A DNA stretch of 64,000 nt from NCBI GenBank assembly GCA_025617375.2, contig JAMYGW020000006.1:191001-255000 (forward strand), given 5' to 3'. This DNA comes from Acarospora socialis (taxonomy: Eukaryota > Ascomycota > Lecanoromycetes > Acarosporales > Acarosporaceae). The notes under the pieces were generated by a model. The model was not told the origin of the DNA. It did no database searches and saw only the letters and a list, made by a program, of their open reading frames with translations. This document shows positions 47,582-59,398 of this stretch, in pieces. Both the position numbers and the translations under genes were made by a program. Position 1 is the stretch's first letter. Every line of letters starts with the position of its first letter.

Positions 47582-48678
47582 CTCTTTTGGCGTGCTGCAA
47601 ACACTGTGATAGACCTAAATTATCAATATCTTCGATAATCTATCGAGAGTTCAGAGATAGAACGAAAGCATTTCTTGGCGCCAACCTACCTGACCACCAT
47701 CCAACGTACTGTGCCGCAACAGGGATCAATGACGTGGCCGCTCATCACCGGGAGAGGCATAGTACGCAAATAAGCATACTGTCAGAAGCGCAGTGTATTG
47801 ACTTGTAATGAGTTAATGAAGAAGGGACTTCTTTCTCTTGTCATCTATCCACTGTTGCTGAAACAATCTGAAATGATATGTTAGAAATGCAGATTTTATC
47901 TGTTAGAGGGTTCTTCATTAGTCTATTGGGCCTAGTGAAACACACGGCATATCATGTAAATTGATCTGGAAGTCTAGACTAATAATAACATCATTCAACT
48001 GCATGCTTTAACCTCTATGTTTGACAGCTCTCTCAAACTTTGGCTAAATCTGGGTGCTAATGGGTAGCGTGGATCTGGGCTACAGGTGAACAGCACGGGG
48101 TGCGGTCACAATGATGATGAGGATGATGGGCTTTGAACCAAGTAAACAAATCATTCTTCTCTTGTACTCTGGCGAGTTCCGGTTCGGCAACTGAGGGGGC
48201 GTTCATGTTGAGGTAAAGGTCGTCGTCCAAGTATGCCACTAAGACATCAATTGGAGCTGTCCTGTCAGCTTCTGCTTTGGCCTTTTTCTTAGCCCTTCAC
48301 CGGTGGGTCTTGTTCTGCGGGCGAGATCATATCGAATGGCATGGTACAGAACTCTTTTCAGGATGGTGAGGATGGGGGAAGAGGGGTAATAGAAGTGTCG
48401 AATGGGGTGGTTGCTGGTAATTTTTTGATTGGTGATAGTTCGGAGCAGTGGGACAGTAGACGGGTGAAGTAGATTGTTGGTGCCAGGTTGGCTGACGTTG
48501 TATATAATGACCGTTTGTGCCAAATATATAGATTAGCAGGCCTGACGGACAATGTGGGTAGAAGCTATAAAAACAGGTGGGAAAGATAGTGAAAGGTAGT
48601 GCGTGTGAAAGTAAAGTTGACTATTTAGTGTCGCGCACAACCATGGTTCATCCAACGCTATCCCAAAGGACCTCGCAC
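47582..48678. other. Intergenic region
   Basis: 1.1 kb. Only short frames without family resemblance; nothing else seen. Confidence 0.4.
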
Positions 48679-50642
48679 TTACTGCTCCCTTGTTTTCTGG
48701 ATCCATTCTATGGCTTCGAGAAGGTGTGGTACGAACTTTGCGGGATTTTCAGTCGCAGGAAAATGTCCCAATCCAGGCATGCTCTTGAAATTGGCCCCCT
48801 TGATCTTCTTGGACGTCGCGTGCGACATTTCCGGAGTAGTCGACCAGTCGTATTCGCCAGTCAAGAAATAGATAGGGCACTTCTTGGTGTCGATTTGGCC
48901 AACGCGATCGCGCGCGTCGAAGCCCCCAAAATAGAAATCGAGATCGCCATGGAATATACCATACGCCTGGCCTGAATATAAATGCCAAATAAGGAGCTTA
49001 TTGACAGCTGGACTTTTCGGGGCCATCATGCCATAGATCCAGTCGGGATTGAATAAAGACTGATTGACAACGGGACTCTTATCGTGAAACTGGCGTTCCA
49101 TGGTGAGGTAATCGCATCCCTGAAGTGGTATCGTGCCGCCGGCTCCGACCTGTCGACCGCATAATCAACACTGCAGGCAGTACAGGCATAGCACCAAGCA
49201 TAGGAAACAACGATCTGTTTATGGCACGGGAATGAGCCAGAAAAGCAGCATGCGAGATAAGACAACAGTACATGACAAGCTTTGCTCTTCAAAGACATGA
49301 GAAGCAGAATATTCGAGCAATCATCACCAGAAATAACAATGCCAAATCACAAGAGATATACATACCTCTTCGGCTCGAATCGCCACACTAACGCATACTT
49401 GGCCAGCCATCGACGCTCCACAAATGATGGGTTTGTTTAGCTTTAGTGCCTTCACAACTTCTCTGATGCAGCCGACGTAGGAGTCTTCGGTGTTGGTATG
49501 GTTGCCAGGAACGTAGTGTTGGCCCGGGAAGCTTCGGCCGTGAGCTGGTAGATCGAAGGCTATCATGGTACAAGTCTCCATCATTCTCTTATCATTCATA
49601 ACGCCGTGATATTGGCGACTGTCGCTGCCCGCGGTGTGTAGGAAGACAATTTCCTGCTTCCCAGTACCGCTCTTCTCGTAGAACACCTTGGTTCTGCCCC
49701 AAACGGGCGGCGAAACATAGATATACCGACCAACAATATGATCTTCGTCCAACTCTGACTGGGTGTCCTCCTCCATGGGTCCATGCAGCCCGTCGCGCAA
49801 GAGCTCGAGCAGTCGAGTTGCAAAGTGGCCATATTGTGCGAATCTACCGCATAACACGCCTAATCAGCGATTCTAACTCACGATGTGAGCTAGACTGAAA
49901 GAATGGTCTACTGAGTCAGTTTGAGAGTGAGGATCACCAACAACAAAACTGAAGATCTGAGGGTTTGCGATAACACAGGCTTTGATTTCTCCACGCTCGA
50001 GAACGTATCGCTCAAAGTGTGATAACAGAGGCGCCAACATCGTTATACAGGATACGTACTTGACTTGGTCACCGTGCACACCAACGCCTTCCTGGACTAT
50101 ATTCATGCCCTAGTGGTGGGAACGTCAATGCAGCCGTAAGTCAGGGGGCCGCTCACGCGTAGAGATTCACAGGGATTGAGGGGTGGTCTAAGATCCATAG
50201 ACCATGGTTCACCCGGCAAGGGTGTCTCACCTGTAGTCCGACAAAACTGGTGTAAGGGGCCTTTGGATCTACCGTAAGTTCAAACATATTAGCGTGTGGA
50301 TATACCTTCTCACCTACCCTGGCCGGAGGTGTGCTCACCTGCAGAGAAGAATTTCTCCCATTGTTCTGGCTGAGCTGCCAAGGCGAAATCCGCTTTCGAT
50401 GCATTGCCTGTTGTGGCTTCTGTTTTCGCACCAGGACTGATCATGACGAGCACTGCATCATCACTATCCGTGGACTTGACGCCGAAGGTGACTGGCTCAA
50501 TAATTGCTTTCGTGTCGACAAAGGCTTGCCACCAGCTGTCTGACTTCAGTCGTTCACTAAGGGTGGACACAGACTTCTCCATTGCCGCAGGCAATGAAGC
50601 CCAGCTATGAGTTGTGCCATTGGTATCGTTTCGGGGAGGCAT
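48679..50642 (-). CDS. Alpha/beta hydrolase with N-terminal SCP2-like domain
   Basis: Five exons on the minus strand: 50642..50339, 50268..50231, 50109..50060, 49843..49366 and 49149..48679; introns of 70, 121, 216 and 216 nt; 446 residues. Phases agree at every junction and the joined protein reads smoothly (KFFSADPKAPYTSFVGLQG, QVKFAQYGHFATRLLELL). The N-terminal 140 residues resemble an SCP2 sterol-binding fold (FGVKSTDSDDAVLVM.., ADFALAAQPEQWEKFFS). The rest is an alpha/beta hydrolase: oxyanion region FLHTAGSDSRQY, nucleophile elbow CGASMAGQ (G-x-S-x-A), acid in LTGEYDWSTTP and His in PGLGHFP. It is probably a cytosolic or peroxisomal esterase/hydrolase of unknown substrate. The two 216-nt introns are long for this genome and could hide small exons. 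Confidence 0.85.
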
Positions 50643-51340
50643 GTCGGAGGAATATCGCTTTCCTTATTGTCAGTGGGTCGCGAAAGCTTTTATATAAGCT
50701 GTGAAATTTTTATATGGATATCTGGAGTTCCCGAAAATGTTCCTGAAGATACAGCGTGACTCTAACATCGGTTCAGATTGACTCCCAAGGGATCTCCGCA
50801 CGCCTGGCTGCACAGTGACCTAGACACATGAACCGGACTTATGGAGCTGACCTCTTGAAGGTCCGCCTTCAAGACCAAGGAGTGGCGCTCTCAAAACTTC
50901 GAGCCCAATCAGAGGTAAGCTTTACCCCGCAATCGTGTTGATTTCGAGGAAGAACTTCCTTCACTCCGAGGATACAAAACAAGTCTGAAATAGCACGACT
51001 AAACCAGATTTGTCGTCCTCGATGTAGGAAGGGAATTGGCAGACAAACTCGATGGGGTGGATCTTGGATGATCGAGTTCGACGCCAGGTTGCGGACAAAT
51101 CGGGATCTGCCGGGAAGCCATATGAAGAGTTTCCATAACGCGGCGAACTCGCAAGGCAGAGGATCTGCTGTGCAAAGAGAAGCACCAAGTCACCTATACA
51201 AAGTAGTTCAAATTCAGAGGAGGGCAGGAGGGCAGACTCTGATCTCTGCAAGGTGGACTTGCCAAGTTGCAGCTGAAGTGTCAGCTCTACTACTAGTGAC
51301 CGAGCGTACTGCAAATACCCGTTGCAGACGTATTTTGAGA
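50643..51340. other. Intergenic region
   Basis: No gene seen. The first part is the hydrolase promoter (TTTTATATAAGC near 50,690 is TATA-like on either strand). Confidence 0.4.
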
Positions 51341-51604
51341 CTAGATCCCTCCCAAAGCTGAAGACGAGAATATATTCACTAAGGCTTCCCGAATAGCATT
51401 GGGAATCTGGCCAGATGAATCGCAGACAACTACGGTTGCCTTTCCGTTGCAGATAGCGTCGAGTATCATACGTGCATTTGCTCTGATACGGTCCTGCACA
51501 TATATCTTGTCCCTTTGGTCCTTAGAGAATGCCGTTATCACCTTCAATTTCTGTGAAGTGTTCTGCTCTGTAGGGCCAGCAGTCAGTGCAGACCCTTCTT
51601 CCAA
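51341..51604 (-). pseudogene. C-terminal fragment of a diflavin reductase (Tah18/CPR-type)
   Basis: The frame carries KLKVITAFSKDQRDKIYVQD, then RMILDAICNGKATVVVCDSSGQIPNAIREALVNIF. This is the NADPH-binding end of the ferredoxin-NADP reductase domain shared by Tah18/NDOR1, cytochrome P450 reductase and sulfite reductase (family knowledge: AFSRDQ..KIYVQ and the C-GSS/GNA..MP.AVR-AL turn). Only about 70 residues match. No FMN, FAD or flanking NADPH segments are visible upstream, and the usual C-terminal tail is missing. CDSSG in place of the more usual CGSSG or SGNAK also looks worn. Relic of a duplicated or captured gene. Confidence 0.6.
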
Positions 51605-52445
51605 AAAGGAAAGTTCAGGCGTTGCACTACGCCGAAGACCAGAAGCGCGAGTGGAAAGCCGAAACTGACGCGCAGGACGGAGAGGGAAAAAACCCTCGAA
51701 TGAGACCAGAGGGTGCCGGCGCTGGAAGGATAGCGCGACCGCCTTTCTACCCGCTCACGCCACCGATATCCTCGTTTACAATGGCCCACAGCAAAGAGAG
51801 GGATGTCGTTATTTAGATAGACAGTGCCGAGTCAGCCACATTACTCCGGTAAAGACTTCAGAAGAACTACGATGGACGAGAAATAGGACACGGAAAAGTA
51901 GGGTGGAAGTGGGAATGGGCACGAGAGGGACGCCAAGAAGTGCAAAAGGCAAAACATACAACAGCGGGTATTCGCTGGTCGTCACCGGCCCAACTACTAA
52001 TCCGCCGATCTAAGGTTTATGTATGGCAGAGCGGACGGGATGCCCAGTTGTCCTTAGTCTGTGGTCGTATGTGGAAGGGAGATGCTCATTGCAACATATA
52101 TAGAACGCTTTTCAAGGTCCTGCGATTGGAGACAGCGATGAGCATATACCCTCAAATATCATGACTCAGGAAGACACTATAAGGCACCGTAGCTGGTGAT
52201 ATATGGATGCAAGACATCCTGCTGTATCAGTGTAACGGGTGGGCGGTACTGTAACGCGGTACGTCGAAGTGGAGCTCGCTGGGTTGCATGAGTTTTAGAA
52301 TAATAGGCGTAGATAGGCGAAGCTTAGAGATTTGCACAGCACAGGATGACGGATGAGAATTTTGTGCTGTGAAAAGGGATCTATCTGTCCATTTGTATGA
52401 AACGGCTGCGCTTTGGAAATACTCCGTACGGTGGCGTAGCCCTGG
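51605..52445. other. Intergenic region
   Basis: No gene seen between the reductase fragment and the 3' end of the rhomboid gene. Confidence 0.4.
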
Positions 52446-54401
52446 CTATAAGCGCCCTTCCTTGATTCTATCCAACACTCCCAGGTTCTGCCGTCTCTGA
52501 GCTTCCAACCGCTTCTTCTCCTTCTGCTTGGACTTCAACCATTGTCCTCCAGCAATGCCAGTCGCGTAACCACCGAGATGAGCCCAGTGATCGAGTCGAC
52601 GCCATCCTCTGGAAGCGCCTACTAGTTCGACGATGATGAGGAAAGATAAGATGACGCTCCAGGAAAAGGCGGGAAGGAAATCCGGAGGGAGGAAGATGAA
52701 GGAGAAGCGCTTGCTATAGGTGGTTGTCAGTGTGAGATCCTCCTATAGATGGGGAGGGATATAAATACTCCGAGTTGATAATACACCAGGCTCCGACGAT
52801 GCCGGCCATGGCGCCGCTAGCTCCTAGCGATGAGACGTGGAACCCACTCCTTAAGACGCAGTAGCTAAGGGATGCGAATGATCCCAAGACCCCGCTGCAA
52901 AGGTATATGGCGAGAAAGTTGCCACGGCCGATGTCATCATGCACTAGGATAATTTCAGCAGGAATCGTAGAGTGACTTGTGCGGATTCAAATAGCGTACG
53001 TTTCGTGCCGATGAACCACAGCACCACCATATTAGCAAGGAAATGTTTGACTTGCTGGTGAGAGAACACGTTGCCCAAGATACTCATAGCACTTGGGTAA
53101 ACTGGCGTGCTGAGAAAATGCTGGTTTAAAAACCGCCACGCCGGCGGAAATCGCCACAGAACCAGGATGAGGGAATTCACAATGATCAGAACGATAACTG
53201 TGGCAGCTGCAGGAGGCATGTTGGGCCATAATCGTGCTGACCTGGGAGGCGGAACGTAGTTCAGTGCGAATAGAAGTGAGAGGCCTACAACAACGCATGT
53301 GACCACGGCGGAGGGCCCAAGACGCTGCCACTACGAACACATAAGTGTCTCTCCGAGTTACAAGTTGGATTCGCGGCTTACTATAGTCAACTTGGGTATC
53401 TCTTCACCGGGATATATGATGGCTCGTTCTGACCAGTATTTTCGTCTCGTCGCACGCGCAGCTTCAAAAGTCAGCTCGAGTCCTAGTCGTTCGTAACTAA
53501 TAATAACGTAATATTGTATAGATGAGTACGTACAGAGCTCCCTCTTCTCACGTATGGGCTCTAATTTGCCTATCTCGAACCCCCTCTCCTCCGCCTTCGG
53601 CTTAGGCTCGGCGACCGGCTGACTCTCATAATGCTCCCGAATAGCATCCAGTCCGCTAGGCCCGTACAATCTGCTCTTGTCCGTACTTTGCTGGCGTATT
53701 AGGCCTAGTTTGGTAGCATCTTCCAGCAATTCCCTCTCTTCCTCTGCTTGCTCCCGTTCTATTCGTGCCATGATAGCCGCATCCTCGTCCACGGGATAGT
53801 GCGCACGAAGCCATATCAGCCCCGAGGCAACCAGGCTCTGAACGTAGGCAGTTGCGAGTGGCACTGCGAGGCCTTGATCAAGAGTCCCTGATAAACGCTG
53901 GCCGTGGAGGACACGCAATATTCTATTGCCTTCAGCTTTATCGATATATGGCCCGAATACAGACGTGATTTCCTTTTCTGACAGGTCTTCAGCTCGAAAG
54001 CGTACCCCTTCGGAGGGGTCAACATGCTTTGAATCTTCTGGTAGTCTGGCTTGTGGTGATTCGCTCTTGGGTAAGTTGATTGTTGAGTGTTTGGAACGTA
54101 GTAGGCGTTTTGGTGAGGATGCCCTGCTCGATTTGTAGCGGGCACTGAACCAGCTCTGCGCTGTTATTCTTGGTGGACAATTCTTCGCCCAAGATAATCT
54201 CCGACTACTGAAATATCTCGTCTGCTGTTGTAAAGGTTGTGTGCATAGTGCATTTTGTCTAAATATCTGTCCTGGTGATCTTGGTATGCCTCCGCCAAGT
54301 CTGCCCCCGAACAGGGCTTTCGCCGGATCCAGGAGGGTTAACTGGACACATCGTAGGCTGGTGCAAGAAGACCGCCATGGGAGTGTCCAGACATAATTCA
54401 T
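52446..54401 (-). CDS. PCP1: Mitochondrial rhomboid protease (PCP1/RBD1/PARL type)
   Basis: Four exons: 54401..53382, 53330..53000, 52943..52769 and 52713..52446; introns of 51, 56 and 55 nt; 597 residues. The start is the first ATG in the frame; MNYVWTLPWRSSCTSLRC.. is basic/hydrophobic and suits a mitochondrial presequence. The C-terminal half has membrane helices and the rhomboid signatures: IGRGNFLAIYL.SG, catalytic Ser in SLGASGAMAG, and His in DHWAHLGGYATG. In yeast, Pcp1 in the inner membrane cleaves Mgm1 and Ccp1. The long pre-domain (about 340 residues) is usual for filamentous fungi. A stretch of about 15 residues, CTYSSIQYYVIIS.., looks like read-through of an intron but no phase-correct splice removes it. 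Shares a 201-nt divergent promoter with the Tma17-like gene. Confidence 0.9.
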
Positions 54402-54602
54402 CGAACGCGCCACTTGTATCTCTAGGTTGTGGAATACATGACACCCCTTGCAGGTTCTTGCAACCGCAACGGAGTCGAGCCCGCGCACGGACCATTCCAC
54501 TGACTGCACAACTCACCTTCGGTTCTATCGCTTCGACCTACTTCAATATGTCCGTCTACTGATCATCACTCATTCTCATATCATCCCTGGCGGTTCGCAA
54601 TA
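54402..54602. promoter_or_regulatory. Divergent promoter, PCP1 and Tma17-like gene
   Basis: Only 201 nt separate the two divergent start codons; no TATA box is evident. The side next to 54,603 is C/T/A-rich. Confidence 0.45.
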
Positions 54603-55088
54603 ATGTCCGCCACAGCAGCTCCAATCTCCCCGGAGCGTTTCGCCCTCGCGATCGAAGACCTTCCAATCGCGAACCTGCACCTCAAAGCCTCCGAACTCCG
54701 CAACTCAATAGCCCATCTACTCTCCTCCAACGAACAATTGCAAACATATGCCGAGGAAGGCGACCAAGATTGCTTAGACGCTATACGCGAGAATGAGGAA
54801 GTCCTCGTCAGGTTGAGAGAGCGAATAGCGCTACTGAGGAGGGAAGTGGAGAGGAGAGGCTTCAGGTGGGATGAGGCTGAGGTGGAGGATAAAGAAGATG
54901 GACTTCAGGATCCAAGGTTGGATGGTGGGGAGGGTACTGGTCACGGGGGTGCCCGAGCGAATGGAGCGCCGGAGGGGCACGCGGTGAACGGCGGTCGGCG
55001 GGGTGGCAGTTTGACCGATGAAGAGCTGGAGCGAAGACTGAGGGAGCGGATGGCGCAGGACGAGGAAGACGATGGCCTACACTTATGA
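54603..55088 (+). CDS. Tma17/Adc17-like proteasome assembly chaperone
   Basis: 161 residues, single exon. The helical N-terminal half has the family pattern: FALAIEDLPIANLHLKASEL, RNSIAHLLSSNEQL, then DAIRENEEVLVRLRERIALL. It matches the helical hairpin layout of yeast Tma17 (150 residues), including the S-I-x-H-L-x-x-S-N core and the E-N-E-x-V-L run. The C-terminal third is acidic, Gly-rich and probably disordered. In yeast Tma17 (Adc17) binds Rpt6-Rpt3 and helps assemble the proteasome base, especially under stress. Assignment rests on motif pattern only. Confidence 0.7.
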   Translation: MSATAAPISPERFALAIEDLPIANLHLKASELRNSIAHLLSSNEQLQTYAEEGDQDCLDAIRENEEVLVRLRERIALLRREVERRGFRWDEAEVEDKEDGLQDPRLDGGEGTGHGGARANGAPEGHAVNGGRRGGSLTDEELERRLRERMAQDEEDDGLHL

Positions 55089-55906
55089 ATAAGTGGGGCC
55101 TATGGACGTCCTTCCTCATATTCTTATAGAGCCAACGAGCGAAACCTACACCCGGCCTCCGCTTCCAGACTCAGTGTGTTCGTGGATATGAGAAGTACAG
55201 TTAAGCAATGGGTGAGCGACGTTCAGTCCTGACCAAGCTATGTCTGTTGGAAACAATCGAGCTAATGAATTGCAGAGACTCGAACATGAAGCCACCTCCC
55301 ACATTACACGGCGCACTCGTACTCCGTGACGCAGTGGATTTTCCGATAGGAACCCGCCAATAGAGGAAAGCACTTGGCTATTTAACAAATACCGGTTCAT
55401 ACCAAGTGATCAATCTACGGAAATGATAGCAACAGACAAGTTCCGAAGTTGGACCGGAAGGTGTGTAGTTGGTTCTGGCTTGTAGGTCCCCGACGCAGGA
55501 CATGTAATTCACATACCAATGAATACTCGCAAGGCTATTATGCTGTAGTGCGAGAAATCGATTTCGGTGTTCTTGCGTACGTAAATAGAACCACTGTGAC
55601 ACGAAGCACAACATTCATCTCTGTTGCCGCAAGGAACCTTAGAGTAAGTCGCAGACTTCATTTGAGAAGGAACTCATGTCTCTTTGCTGTAAAGGGCCAG
55701 CCCTTATCGTCATTCAGGGACATCGGGCGATCATTGACCCGAACGGGAAGATCTGCGTCATGCACGACAGGTTGAGATCTGCCCCGCAACAACGGCCGCT
55801 TTATATAGAGTACCCAGTACCTTATGCAAATTGAGGTATATTTGCGACAAAAGAACATCAGGGACTTGTCGACTCCTACGATAATTGCCATTTGAAATTG
55901 TTAGAG
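55089..55906. other. Intergenic region
   Basis: 818 nt, no gene seen. TTTATATAGAGTACCC near 55,800 is a TATA-like box about 105 nt before the aldolase ATG. Confidence 0.45.
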
Positions 55907-57035
55907 ATGCAAGCTGCCAATCGTCTTCAGAAAGCCCTGCGCACAGGCTCAGGCCTTACGTTTGGGGCATGGCAAATGCTCCCAGGGACCAACCACGCCC
56001 GCGTCATGGCAAGATGCGGGTTCGATTGGATCTGCGTAGATACGGAACATGGAAACATTGACGGTATGGGAGACCAGATTGCCTCGACGGAATCCGCTAG
56101 ACTTTGCTAAGTAAGTTGTTGTGGGTTGCCTCAGATGCGGCGATGCACGAAGCTGTGGCAGCGGTCGCGGCTTGTGGTGTAAGTCCAGTCGTGCGAATAC
56201 CCGCCAACGAAGGGTGGATGGTGAAGCGTAAGCGCGAGCTGCTGCTCCATCTGTCCGTGAGGGCCCAAAGCGCGCCTCGCATCGCTGATGAACACACTCG
56301 ATACAGGAGCCCTAGACGCTGGGGCCCATGGCATCGTGGTACCTCTCCTCTATACTCCTGACGACGCGAGGAAGCTGGTACAGTCCGCCAAGTTCCCACC
56401 GGTCGGTCAAAGAGGGTTCGGATCACCGTTTCCGATGGAGAAGTTTGGCGGACAAACGTCGGCGGAGTACTTGCAGCAGGCGAACGACGCGTTGGTGACT
56501 GTCGTACAGATCGAGACGAAGGAAGCTCTGGAGAATGTATGTTACAGTTCCAGCTATCGAAGCTCCGCGATGTGTTGTGTGACGCTGATAGCAAGCTGCG
56601 ATATTAGGTAGATGCAATTGCAAAGGTCCCCGGGATCGACGTATTGTTGGTCGGACCTTTCGATTTAGGGAACAACATTGGGCATCCAATTCTTGACGGA
56701 ACCATGCACGAGGATCTGAAGCATGCAATTGCCAAGATCCACAAGGCAGCCGTGGAGAATGGTAAGAGAACTGGCATATACAGCACTTCGGGCGACCAGG
56801 CAAGGGAATTCGCAGACCAGGGCTTTCACATGGTATGGACTGGATCCAGTCAAAGTCACTGCAGCAGACTGACTCCACCTTTTAGGTCTCTGTCGCTGCG
56901 GATATGATCGCGCTACCATCGTACCTGACGTCTGCGTTGAGTAGTGCGAAGGGCTCGTATGTTCATTCGGCGTTGAATCTTGCGAAAGGCGCTGTATCTG
57001 GGGCGGCAAAGATAACAGGTCCATACGGTCGATGA
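55907..57035 (+). CDS. HpcH/HpaI-family class II aldolase
   Basis: Five exons: 55907..56063, 56135..56227, 56307..56536, 56608..56832 and 56886..57035; introns of 53-79 nt; 284 residues. Splicing gives an unbroken family pattern: FGAWQMLPGTNHARVMARCG, DWICVDTEHGNID, the RIPANEGWMVKRALDAGAHG and IVVPLL block, GQRGFGSPFP, the metal-binding Glu in VQIETKEALEN and the metal-binding Asp in LLVGPFDLGNNIG. Relatives cleave or form 4-hydroxy-2-oxo acids with pyruvate as one partner, using a divalent metal (HpaI, garL, also fungal homologues of unknown substrate). The start ATG (GAGATGC) gives the family's usual N-terminus. No organelle signal is evident. Confidence 0.92.
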
Positions 57036-57115
57036 CATGCTTGGTGTAGGTTGTAGACTCGATCGAATTGCACTAGCGAGCCTAGGAATAGAACTGATTG
57101 CACCTGAGGCCAGTG

Positions 57116-57552
57116 CTATGAATGCCCTTCAGCTTCGTCCATCAGCCCTTCCACCTCTGCTTCCGTGAACCGATGCATCAACTTTCGCGCTTCCGTAGCA
57201 ATGTCAGGCTTAGAGTACGTATGGAGAATCCTCTGTACATGCAACTGTTGCATTCGCTGTCAGTCGAGTCCGCCATACACTCAGACGGCGATCTTACCAC
57301 TGGAGTATCGAACTCGTAGAGATCTTTCCATTGCTTCTGCCCAGGGGCCATGACGTCTACTTCGTCATACTGAAAGCCTCGGCGCTTTTTCACCCTTGAT
57401 ATGACAGCCTTGGCGGTCTCACAGAGGGAGCAGTTTGCCCGTGTAAACAAAGTAAGGCGCGCACTGTGTTGGAGTAGTTGCAGAGAGGGTTTCATGTTTG
57501 AGTGAAGATGCGAGAAGATGGAGTCACCAAAACTAGTTACAGCGAAACTCAT
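57116..57552 (-). CDS. Glutaredoxin-like DUF836 protein
   Basis: Exons 57552..57298 and 57244..57116 (53-nt intron); 127 residues. It has a thioredoxin-like fold start LTLFTRANCSLCETAKAVI with a C-x-x-C pair, FQYDEVDVMAPGQKQWKDLY and the cis-Pro region EFDTPVLHVQRI, the last part made only after splicing. Yeast YDR286C and bacterial relatives are the family; a redox role is likely, with partners unknown. An internal start at residue 20 (57,495) would remove a short leader that may be a weak mitochondrial signal. The 3' end converges on the aldolase gene, 80 nt apart. Confidence 0.85.
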
Positions 57553-57704
57553 GGCCGGGGCCGCACCGGAATAACGCCGATAGGTTCGTTCACTGCGCGC
57601 TTACATTGCGCTTAACGCGTCTCAAGATGACCTTGTTGCAGATCCATAGCTGCTTTAACCGTCATCATCGTCACTACCTACCTAGGTTACAGAGACCGCT
57701 GCAT

Positions 57705-58502
57705 TCAAACCTCAATAACCTTCTTCTCCGCAAAACCTGCCGACTGGCTAAAGTAATACCCCCTCTGATTCGTAACGACCCTCTTCCCAGCCACCGAATC
57801 CACATAATCGCAATTGAAATGCGTGTGCCCAAACGCCCACACCTTGACGCTCCGGCTGGTCCAACACGCTTCGCCCGACAAGTCCGACGAGAAGCCCGAG
57901 GAGATTTTGCTGTTCGCATGCGCCGGATCCACAGCTTGAGGAGATGTAGTCGGGCTGTGATGAGTGAGGATAATGATTTTCCGGTGCGGTTCGCGCTCTG
58001 CTATCGCCTTGACTTGAGCGTTTAGCCAGTCGAGATCCGCGGTGTGTGCCTCGTTATGCTGCTCCACGGTCCAGTCATCGATATGGTAAAAATCGTTAAG
58101 GCCGAAGCTGACGTGATCGGCTTGGGATGGTAAGATGTGCGAGTACAGCGTGCAGCCCAGAATGGTAATGTCCGAGGAGAGGTCGTGGTGAGTTTGGTCG
58201 AGGAAATTGAAGGATCCGTAACTCCCCGCTGGTTTTCTTGTGCGCATCTGATCCTCGAATCGCAGCACCTTTTCCTTCACGGTGGTCCAGTTACTATGGT
58301 AGGGTTCGTGGTTGCCGAGTAGGAGGAATACGGCTTTGTATTTGGGTAATTGTCTCTCGATGAAAGGGAAATAGTCATCGTCCTTTACACAGCCAATGTC
58401 GCCGATCAGCGCGAGGTAAGGTGCGGTGGGAGTGATTTCGAATAGGTCGTAGCTTTTGGGCGCTTCGAGGTGAAGATCGGATAGGAGTTGTATTGCAGTC
58501 AT
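57705..58502 (-). CDS. Calcineurin-like metallophosphoesterase
   Basis: 265 residues, one exon. All metal-binding blocks are present in order: LLSDLHLE (D-x-H), LIGDIGC (G-D), LLLGNHEPYHS (G-N-H-E), ILTHHSP and WAFGHTHFN (G-H-T-H). The short size and the SDLHLE opening match the small fungal/bacterial Ser/Thr phosphatase-like esterases found near many other genes; the substrate is not known and cytosolic location is assumed because no signal or membrane segment is visible. It lies in the same orientation as the glutaredoxin-like gene, which begins 152 nt downstream of its stop. Confidence 0.92.
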   Translation of the reverse strand: MTAIQLLSDLHLEAPKSYDLFEITPTAPYLALIGDIGCVKDDDYFPFIERQLPKYKAVFLLLGNHEPYHSNWTTVKEKVLRFEDQMRTRKPAGSYGSFNFLDQTHHDLSSDITILGCTLYSHILPSQADHVSFGLNDFYHIDDWTVEQHNEAHTADLDWLNAQVKAIAEREPHRKIIILTHHSPTTSPQAVDPAHANSKISSGFSSDLSGEACWTSRSVKVWAFGHTHFNCDYVDSVAGKRVVTNQRGYYFSQSAGFAEKKVIEV

Positions 58503-59398
58503 GGTTGCTGTCTTGAGAGTGGGACGGAGTGGCAGAAAGTTGATTCTTTATTTACAACTTGGCCAAGCGGAAGATAGAACGTTGGATATATTTAGGCCCG
58601 TGATTCCGGTCGACCACAGTTCAATATTCATAGACCACTGACTTACTAATCATAGATCACCCCTAATCGGGTAGTGGTTCCAGGCTTTCATGCCTAGATC
58701 CAATGCCTGAGCAGAACTTAGGGGGACGATGATGCGCATTGTCTCTCTCATTCTGGTGGGTGAGGAGCCTCGCTGCCCTGAGCTCACATGAGCTGGGGTG
58801 AGCCTTAGGGTGTGCCCAGGGTGATCCCTCACCTGCATCTCACCTCTGGCACGCCCAGTTAGCATTGCCTCGGTGCTGCTGCCTGACCCTTTTGTAGCGA
58901 GTAGACAGAACGGGCGGAACATTTGCTTTATTGCTGATCAAACAGCACAGGCCAAAGCAGGGTTTATAACCAATAGCATCTGTTGTCGAAGAGAATCTAT
59001 TGCGTACTTTTCTTAGCGCTGTTCAGCCGTTCTATCACCTTACTGTAGTTTTAGTCTCACTAGAATCTGCTTACCATAAACCATTTCATTCAGTGACCTT
59101 TGAGCGCCTTTAATAGGTGGGTGTAAGATCGCTACTGGTGTGTTACCATACATGGCTTAGCGCGCCCACATCAAGCATAGCGCTCCTCTCGAGGCTTCGA
59201 TTGCGCCAAACACGTGACACCAAGCTGAAATCAATGGATTGCAGCCTGGCAGTCGGCGAGGCGTCTGAATAATGGTCTCTCTAACAAGTCTAAGAGCTCC
59301 CAAGTCTCTTACTCTGGCTCGGAGCAGGATCAAGTCCACACGCTGAAGGCCACTGCTCAATTTTATTATCTTACTTCGACTTGAAACTCATTTGCCCA
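58503..59398. other. Intergenic region, possible repeat remnant
   Basis: 896 nt with no gene. The part 58,650-58,980 has an atypical G/C-rich look (repeated CACCT/GGGTGAG words, AGCTCACATGAGCT near-palindrome) and may be a worn repeat; I cannot assign it. Confidence 0.35.

Noticed and set aside
53520-53560. Extra intron in the rhomboid pre-domain
   Set aside because: GTACGT and TTATTAG signals exist, but no combination keeps the frame without a stop or has a usable length.
58650-58980. Possible solo LTR or other repeat end
   Set aside because: The composition is suggestive, but I find no paired repeat, target duplication or primer-binding site.
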